Notes under the pieces: model-generated
The model's database searches: none
Told to the model about the DNA's origin: nothing
What the model saw: the letters and a program-made list of their open reading frames with translations, nothing else
In this document: piece by piece, positions 57,871-64,000 of the stretch
How the letters are laid out: each line of letters begins with the position of its first letter
Numbering within the stretch: the stretch's first letter is position 1
Position numbers and translations under genes: made by a program
Assembly: GCF_029962835.1 (NCBI RefSeq)
Contig: NC_080584.1
Span: forward strand, 79,450,862-79,514,861
DNA: 64,000 bases
Direction: 5' to 3'
Origin: Magnolia sinica
Lineage: Eukaryota; Streptophyta; Magnoliopsida; Magnoliales; Magnoliaceae

Positions 57871-59002
57871 CAATCCTAGTATACAAGATCATTCAGAGGC
57901 ATGGACATGTCCTTTGAATTAAATTTCTCAACTAATGGCTTTAATCAATGTCCATTTACTTTAAAACATTGTCATTGTCTGGATTTCGAATCTCGACAAC
58001 CTCATGAGGATAAACATTGATAACAATAAAAGGGTTGATCCAACGAGATCGGAGCTTATCCAGATAGAAATGTAACTGAGAATCATACAAAAGGACTTTC
58101 TGACCTGGCGTGAATGATTTTTGTAGAATGCGTTAGTCATGAAACGCCTTCATCCTGTCCTTGTAAATTCTCGAGTTCTCGTATGTATCATTCCGATTTT
58201 TTTCAAGTTCATTTAACTGAAGTTTGCATAACGAGCCAGCGTTGTCCAGATTGAAATTTAGATTTTTGATCGCCTAGTAGGCTCTATATTCTAACTCCAC
58301 AGGCAAGTGGCAAACTTTCTCATAAACAAGTCTAAAGGGAGATATTCCAATAGGGGTCTTTAATGTAGTGCGATAAGCCCATTAAACATCATCCAATTGG
58401 ATTAACCATTCCTTATGGTCAGGGTTAGCCGTTTTTTTTAAAATGTGTTTGATCTCCTTATTGAAAATCTCAGCTTGGCCACTTGTTTGTGGGTGGTATG
58501 GGGTGCTTACTTTATAAGAGATACCATATTTCTTCATTAAACTCTTGAATGGTCTATTACAAAAGTGTGAGCCCTCATCACTAATGATGGCTCGAAGCAT
58601 TCCGAACCGGGAAAAGATGTTCTCTTTTAAGAATTTAATGACCGTGTGATGGTCATTATTCCGACATGGTATCGCTTCGACCCATTTGATGACATAATCT
58701 ACGGTGAGTAAAATGTACAGATTTCCAAAGGATTGGGGAAATGGTCCCATGAAATCGATGCCCCAATCGTCAAATCCCTCTATGATAAGGATGTGGTTCA
58801 AGGGCATCATATTTTGACAGGATAATGCTCTCAATATCTGACAACGCTCACAAGCTTTGTAAAACCCATGAATGTCCTTGAACATAGTGAGCCAGTAAAA
58901 GCCACATTGCAGAATCTTGGCCGTAGTCTTTTTACCAGAAAAGTAACCACTCCTGTGAGTGATAGAAGGAGATGGCACTCTGATGCTCATTGTTTGGCAC
59001 AC
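57871..59002 (-). pseudogene. Athila B integrase, broken
   Basis: Open from 59002 to 58382: zinc-region pieces ([18 protein letters not shown]), D in [10 protein letters not shown] in ISDEGSHF and E in GQAEIFNKE. The first cysteine of the FCKACERC motif is Tyr here, while the cysteine lost in A is kept. A stop and shifts separate the C-terminal part (57900-58380), where RLKPFVEKF-like and KVLLY-like text remains. Confidence 0.85.
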
Positions 59003-59051
59003 ATCTCCTTAAGATTTTGTCTAGGCAATATTTAAACAAATACGGATCATC

Positions 59052-60493
59052 CTAGAAGGAGTTGCGCACCTCGGTGAAAATTTTCTTCTTATCTTGCGCA
59101 GTCCAATGTGTCGGTGTGAAACCTGTGGCAAGATGATTAACAATATTAGTGAACCAAGGTGAGTGGGAGACTCTGAACAATTGTTTGTCAGGGAACATGT
59201 AATCAATATGTGTCATCTCAAGAGAATCAGAGGGATTAAGGAAAAAAAGATGGTCAACCATTACGTTTTCTACTCCCTTCTTATCTTTAATTTCTAAATC
59301 AAATTCTTGGAGTAGAAGGATCCATCTTATTAGGTGGGGCTTAACATCATTTTTAGCAATGAGATACTTGAGTGCTGCATGATCTGTGTAAATGATGATC
59401 TTGGATCCAATTAAGTATGACCTAAATTTGTCCAATGCGAATACTATGGTTAAGAGTTCCTTGTCCATAGTCGAGTAGTTCACTTGGCTAGGATTTAGAG
59501 TTTTACTTGTGTAATGAATAATGTAGGGTTTCTTTTCTTTTCTCTAGCCTAAAACCGCCCTAAAAGCATAATCAGACGCATCGCACATAAGTTCAAAAAG
59601 AAGGCTCCGGTCGGGTGGATGTATGATAGGTGCAGTGGTCAACATGCTTTTAAGCTTAGTGAAAGCTTCTTGGCATTGTTTAATCCACTTATATGGTGCA
59701 TCTTTTTGAAGTAGATTATATAGAGGACGAGAGATGAGACTAAAGTCCTTTATGAATCTTCTGTAAAACCCTACGTGTCCTAAGAAGGATCGCACGTCTC
59801 GTATATCCTTAGGTGGATGTAGGTTAGAGATAAGATCAATTTTAGCCTTATCAACCTCGATTCCTTTAGACGAGTTGATATGTCCAAGGACAATTTTGAA
59901 ATGACACTTCTCCCAATTAAGTACCAAATTCTTTTCTTCACATCTTTTCAGCACACATTTAAGACTTTCTAAGAACTCGCTGAAAGATGGACTGAAGACA
60001 GACAAATCGTCCATGAAGACCTCTAGATATTGCCCAACTATATCAAAAAAAATACTCATCATACATCGTTGGAAGGTGGCAGGGGCATTACATAACCGAA
60101 TGACATCCTTCAGTAAGCAAAGGTGCCGTAGGGACATGTAAATATAGTCTTTTCCTATTCTTAAGTGGTTATCGATATATGATTGTAGCCTAAATACCCG
60201 CCAAAGAAATAGTAATAAGAATGACCAACTAGCCTTTCCAAGATCTGATTAATGAAGAGCAAAGTAAAGTGGTCTTTCCCTGTGACGATATTCAACTTCC
60301 TGTAGTCAATGCACATTCTCCAACCAGTAGTAACTTTAGTTGGCATGAGTTCATTATTGGGATTGTCTACGATGGTGATTCTGGACTTCTTAAGAACCAC
60401 CTGAGTTTGACTCACCCATTGACTATCGGATATAGGGTATATGATACCCACATCTAATGGATTAAGAACCTCGGCTTTAACCACTTCTTTCAT
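59052..60493 (-). pseudogene. Athila B RT and RNase H, broken
   Basis: RT N-terminal text is at 60161-60493 (GIIYPISDSQWVS, GWRMCIDYRKLN). The second part is at 59544-60137 (LCNAPATFQRCMMSI, YLEVFMDDLSVFSP, LGHVGFYRRFIKDFS). RNase H lies at 59052-59483 ([32 protein letters not shown]), keeping the aspartate that A has lost. Shifts at about 60140-60160 and 59490-59540 split the frame. Confidence 0.87.
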
Positions 60494-60932
60494 ATTTATA
60501 TTTAGTCTATGTTGTAATTATTAATAGGTCTTCGCATTATCTTTAAGATAAATGTGGTGAGTACAAATCGAGGGGTCAATTCCCTTAAAATTCGCAATCG
60601 TCCATCCAAGGGCTCCCTTATGCTCAATGAGAGTGGATATGAGCATATTCTCTTGTTCTTTCTCCAGGTGGGTAGAAATCACTACCGGGTACATCTCATC
60701 TTAACCTAAATAAACATATTTCAAATCAAAAGACAAAGGTTTTAGGTCAAGCTTCTGTGGCTTGAAGTTAGACAGTAAAGGCACTTCATCAGTTTAGGGC
60801 AACTTTTCAAATTGTGGCCTCTACCAGTTAACTTCAAGTACCGGCACAACATCAAGCATGATACACAACTCCCTAATCATGTCATCATCAAAATCATGTG
60901 AGTGGGCCAGGCATGTCTTTAGAGGGTCAGAA
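60494..60932 (-). pseudogene. Athila B protease-RT linker, broken
   Basis: This stretch aligns base for base with 3250-3690 of element A (for example 'ccgggta.atctcatctt.acctaaata.gcatatttcaaatc') but contains stops. It ends where CACTA B begins. Confidence 0.75.
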
Positions 60933-60949
60933 GACTACAAGAAAAATGG

Positions 60950-61175
60950 GAAAAGGCTACGGACAAAAACCGCAGCAAAAACCCTTTTGCTACAGATGTG
61001 ATCTGTAGCACGTCCGCCGTTATTGGTGGGGTAGCTAAAGATCCAGCTACGGACTTAACCCGTAGCAATAGATACAAATTGCTACGGACATAGTCCGTAG
61101 CAATAGAGATAGCTACGGACATAGTCCGTTACAATAGATACCAATAGCTACGGACAAAAGCCGTATCTATAACTA
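60950..61175. repeat. Left subterminal repeat array of CACTA B
   Basis: Contains the near-perfect palindrome CTACGGACATAGTCCGTAG (61082-61100), a second copy with one change (61113 onward), and 'ctacgga.aaa.ccg.agc' variants. Spacers read 'caatagatac.aat'. Confidence 0.8.
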
Positions 61176-61499
61176 CAAATTATATTTCTACCTATTTTTT
61201 AAAAAATTGTCATAATACGACCTGTTTCCATTGCAAGAACATGCTGTCATTGATAACTCATCTAAGCTTAATGCTGAAAGAAATAGTACATAAAATGCAA
61301 TCAGAAAAAAAATGAAACGATACGTTTATTACAAATAGTAATCAAATCATATAATGCATCATACATTCACATTTCTAAATAAACAATACTTCACTTTGCT
61401 CAACCTATCATAAGAATTACGACTAAGGCGTGCCCTTATGTACAAGAAACAAATATACTCCAACACTGTAAACGCCCTCTATATGCATTCAATAATGCT

Positions 61500-61651
61500 C
61501 ACATTTTTACAGAATTTTCTTCCTTCAGACGGTCAATTTCAGCAAATGTAGAAGATATAGCTTCTTCTTTCCTTGAAACTGCATATGTAACTTCTGTGGT
61601 CTTCGACATAAGATCACTTCCATCCTCCATTGACTTCTTTAGTTTGTCAGC
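61500..61651 (-). pseudogene. Coiled-coil exon of an unrecognised gene in CACTA B
   Basis: On the minus strand a clean acceptor TTTTATACAG is followed by ADKLKKSMEDGSDLM, TYAVSRKEEAISS and FAEIDRLKEENSVKM, then a TGA. The charge pattern with spaced hydrophobics suggests a coiled coil. I do not recognise the parent gene. It may be a captured exon, or a normal gene disrupted by or next to the element. No other exon is in view. Confidence 0.45.
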
Positions 61652-61764
61652 CTGTATAAAACAGCATTTGTAGACACAATCAATCAAGCATGCCTTTGTA
61701 CACATCTCAAAAGGAAGAAAGACAAAAAAAAAAAAAAACACTTATATATGGAAAAAAAACACTT

Positions 61765-63966
61765 AGGAAATCGGGTTCGGGTTTGAGATCGGGTTTAGTT
61801 TGGGTTTTCAAGTTTAGGTTTAGGTTAAGGAGTTGAGCTTAGGATTAGGTATAGGTTTAGGTTTAAGGATTTGAGAATACATTTAGGTTTTAGGTTTAGG
61901 TTAAGGTTATAGGTTTAGGTTATAGGTTTTAGCTTTAGGGAATTGAGAATAGGTTAAGGTTTAGGTTTAGGAAATCAGGTTCGGGTTTGAGATCAGGTTT
62001 AGTTTGGGTTTTCAAGTTTAGGTTTAGGTTTATGTTAGGGAGTTGAGATTAGGATTAGGTGTAGGTTTAGGTTTAGGGATTTGAGAATACATTTAGGTTT
62101 TAGGTTTAGGTTTAGGTTATAGGTTATAGGTTTAGGTTTAGGTTTTAGGTTTAGGTTAAGGTTAGGTTATAGGTTATATGTTATAGGTTAAGGTTTAGTT
62201 TATAGGTTTTAGTTTAGGTTAAGGTTATAGGTTTAGGTTTAGGTTTAGGTTAAGGTTAAGGTTTAGGTTTAGGTTATAGGTTATAGGTTATAGGTTATAG
62301 GTTAAAGCTTTAGGGAATTGAGAATAGGTTAAGGTTTAGGTTTAGGAAATTGGGTTCGGGTTTGAGATCGGGTTTAGTTTACGTTTTAAGTTTAGGTTTA
62401 GGTTAAGGAGTTGAGATTATGATTAGGTGTAGGTTTAGGTTAAAGGATTAGAGAATACATTTAGGTTTTAGGTTTAGGTTTAGGTTTAGGTTTATGTTAT
62501 AGGTTTAGGTTAAGGTTTAGGTTTAAGTTATATGTTATAGGTTATATGTTATAGCTTTAAGGAATTGAGAATAGGTTAAGGTTTAGGTTTAGGAAATCGG
62601 GTTCGGATTCGGGATCGGGTTTAAGTTTGGGTTTTCAAGTTTAGGTTTAAGTTTAGGTTAGAGAGTTGTGATTAAGATTAGGTGTAGGTTTAGATTTTGG
62701 GATTTGAGAATACATTTAGGTTTTATATTTAAGTTTAGGTTTTAGGTTATAGGTTTAGGTTTAGGTTAAGGTTAGGTTATAGGTTATAGGTTAAAGTTTA
62801 GGTTATAGGTTTTAGTTTAGGTTAAGGTTATAGGTTTAGGTTGTTTAGGTTTAGGTTTAGGTTATAGGTTATAGATTATAGGTTAAAGCTTTAGGGATTT
62901 GAGAATAGGTTAAGGTTTAGGTTTAGGAAATCGGGTTCCGGTTTGAGATCGGGTTTAGTTTGAGTTTTCAAGTTTAGGTTTAGGTTAAGGAGTTCAGCTT
63001 AGGATTAGGTGTAGGTTTAGGTTTTTAGGATTTGAGAATACATTTAGGTTTTAGGTTTAGGTTTAGGTTTAGGTTAAGGTTTAGGTTTAGGTTATAAGTT
63101 ATAGCTTTAGGGAATTGAGAATAGGTTAAGGTTTAGGTTTAGGAAATCGGGTTCGGGTTCGGGTTCGAGTTTAGGTTTGAGTTTTCAAGTTTAGGTTTAG
63201 GTTTAGGTTAGGGAGTTGAGATTAGGATTATGTGTAGGTTTATGTTTAGGGATTTGAGAATACATTTAGGTTTTAGGTTTTAGGTTTAGGTTTTAGGTTA
63301 TAGGTTTAGGTTTACGTTTAGGTTTTAGGTTTAGGTTAAGGTTAGGTTATAGGTTATAGGTTATAGGTTAAGGTTTAAGTTATAGGTTTTAGTTTAGGTT
63401 AAGGTTATAGGTTTAGGTTTAGGTTAAGGTTTAGGTTTAGGTAATAGGTTATAGGTTATAGGTTAAACCTTTAGAGAATTGAGAATAGGTTAAGGTTTAG
63501 GTTTAGGAAATCGGGTTCGGGTTTGAGATCAGGTTTAGTTTGGGTTTTCCAGTTTAGGTTTAGGTTAATGAGTTGAGATTAGGATTTGGTATAGGTTTAG
63601 GTTTAAGGATTTGAGAATACATTTAGGTTTTAGGTTTAGGTTTAGGTTATAGGTTATAAGTGTAGGTTATAGGTTTTGTTATAGGTTTAGGTTTAGGTTT
63701 AGGATTTGAGAATAGGTTTCAGTTATAAGTATAGGTTTAGGTTAGGTTATAGGTTAAGGTTTAGGGAATTGAGTTTAGGTTATAGGTTATAGGTTATAGG
63801 TTTAGGTTATAGGTTTTGGGATTGGAGAATAGGTTTAGGTTATAAGTATAAGTTTAGGTTAGGTTGTAGGTTAAAGTTTAGGGAATTGAGTTTAGGTTAT
63901 AGTTTATAGGTTTAGGTTGTAGTTATAGCTTTTGGGATTTGAAAATAGGTTTATGTTATAGGTTAA
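61765..63966 (+). repeat. Telomere-like satellite with ~580-bp higher-order period
   Basis: About 2.2 kb of short words TTTAGGT / GGTTTA / GGTTATA / GGTTAAG, related to but not the same as the plant telomere repeat TTTAGGG. The marker word AGGAAATCGGGTTCGG starts (with small changes) at 61765, 61969, 62344, 62591, 62925, 63141 and 63505. The steps are 204, 375, 247, 334, 216 and 364, so pairs sum to 579, 581 and 580. Each marker is followed by 'tttcaagtttagg', 'gagttgag.ttaggatta' and 'gatttgagaatacattta' blocks. Cytosine is nearly absent from the plus strand outside the marker blocks. Confidence 0.9.
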
Positions 63967-64000
63967 GGGTGTGGTCCCTGCAAATACAGATATAAACACG

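Larger units (their letters stand above)
49465..60932 (-). mobile_element. Athila-type Ty3/gypsy retrotransposon B, nested and interrupted
   Basis: Same family and orientation as element A. The 3' LTR is 49465-51605, then come the polypurine tract and 3' noncoding part (51606-52786). A copia element is inserted at 52787-57865. Integrase, RNase H and RT follow from 57871, and the element is cut at about 60932 by CACTA B. Protease, gag and the 5' LTR must lie beyond the window. The left flank (ATCTT, 49460-49464) is inside the LTR of element C. Many frameshifts are present in all domains. Confidence 0.88.
60933..64000. mobile_element. CACTA-type element B, left end (right end outside window)
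   Basis: Similarity to Athila A stops at about 60932, and GACTACAAGAAAAATGGG begins. It is one base off the widespread CACTA end word CACTACAAGAAAA. It is followed at once by a subterminal array of CTACGG / CCGTAG repeats, the same type as in CACTA A. The body contains one exon-like segment (61500-61651) and a telomere-like satellite (61765-63966). No transposase is seen and the right end is not in the window, so the length and the inclusion of the satellite are inferred. Confidence 0.65.

Noticed and set aside
61765-63966. A true interstitial or terminal telomere
   Set aside because: The exact repeat TTTAGGG is rare here; the words are TTTAGGT, GGTTATA and GGTTAAG with a 580-bp structure. 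It is telomere-like only.
1-64000. tRNA, rRNA, CRISPR or a bacterial-type defence or biosynthetic system
   Set aside because: Nothing in the sequence supports these. The only tRNA-like signals are retrotransposon primer sites and a SINE box B.

Overview
This window is nuclear DNA of a flowering plant. It holds tRNA-Asp-primed Athila-type Ty3/gypsy elements, a Ty1/copia element, CACTA, Mutator-type and Tourist-type transposons, a CNL-type resistance-gene relative, and captured pieces of PIN and RPL18a-like genes. The density of Mutator-type MITEs with GTGGGCCCCACC-like ends and the At4g27190-like LRR tail make me lean towards a magnoliid or other early-diverging lineage, but that is a weak inference. 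The window is mostly transposable elements and old intergenic DNA. I see no rRNA or tRNA gene, no CRISPR, and no intact ordinary host gene.

Layout. 1-8869: Athila-type element A on the minus strand, with its 5' LTR at 6711-8869 and its 3' LTR outside the window on the left. 8.9-27 kb: old intergenic DNA with at least four diverged copies of a promoter-like module about 4-5 kb apart (about 9.4, 14.5, 18.9 and 23.05 kb). It also holds a TIR element (9975-10519), a truncated SINE (19318-19408), Mutator-type MITE pieces, a LINE 3' remnant (23.9-25.2 kb) and a gypsy protease remnant (27-28 kb). 28-36 kb: a cluster of Mutator-type MITEs around a decayed, frameshifted NBS-LRR gene (31461-34371), whose P-loop lacks the GKT/S residues. 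37.8-38.8 kb: a probable LTR fragment.

39086-47982 is a complete, apparently transposase-free CACTA element (A) with a 3-bp ATC target duplication and arrays of 'ctacgg...ccgtag' subterminal repeats. It carries a PIN auxin-efflux-carrier gene segment (two exons with the intron between them) and a 60S ribosomal protein L18a-like reading frame, each with a 1-bp frameshift, so it looks like a gene-capturing (Pack-CACTA type) element. 47986-49464 is the leader and part of the LTR of a third, older Athila-like element (C). It is cut by Athila element B (3' LTR 49465-51605). B is in turn cut at 52787-57865 by a Ty1/copia element (5-bp GAGAT duplication) and at 60933 by a second CACTA-type element (B). 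CACTA B carries one coiled-coil exon and then about 2.2 kb of degenerate telomere-like (TTTAGG/GGTTATA) repeat with a regular ~580-bp higher-order period, ending near 63966.

How the parts relate. This is a layered nest: element C, then Athila B, then copia and CACTA B, with CACTA A in the flank of C. Athila A serves as an empty-site reference for both insertions into Athila B. All retroelement reading frames are broken, so none looks autonomous. The most interesting items are CACTA A with its two captured gene pieces, the ~580-bp higher-order telomere-like satellite, the repeated promoter module, and the Mutator-type MITE cluster upstream of the NBS-LRR relic.
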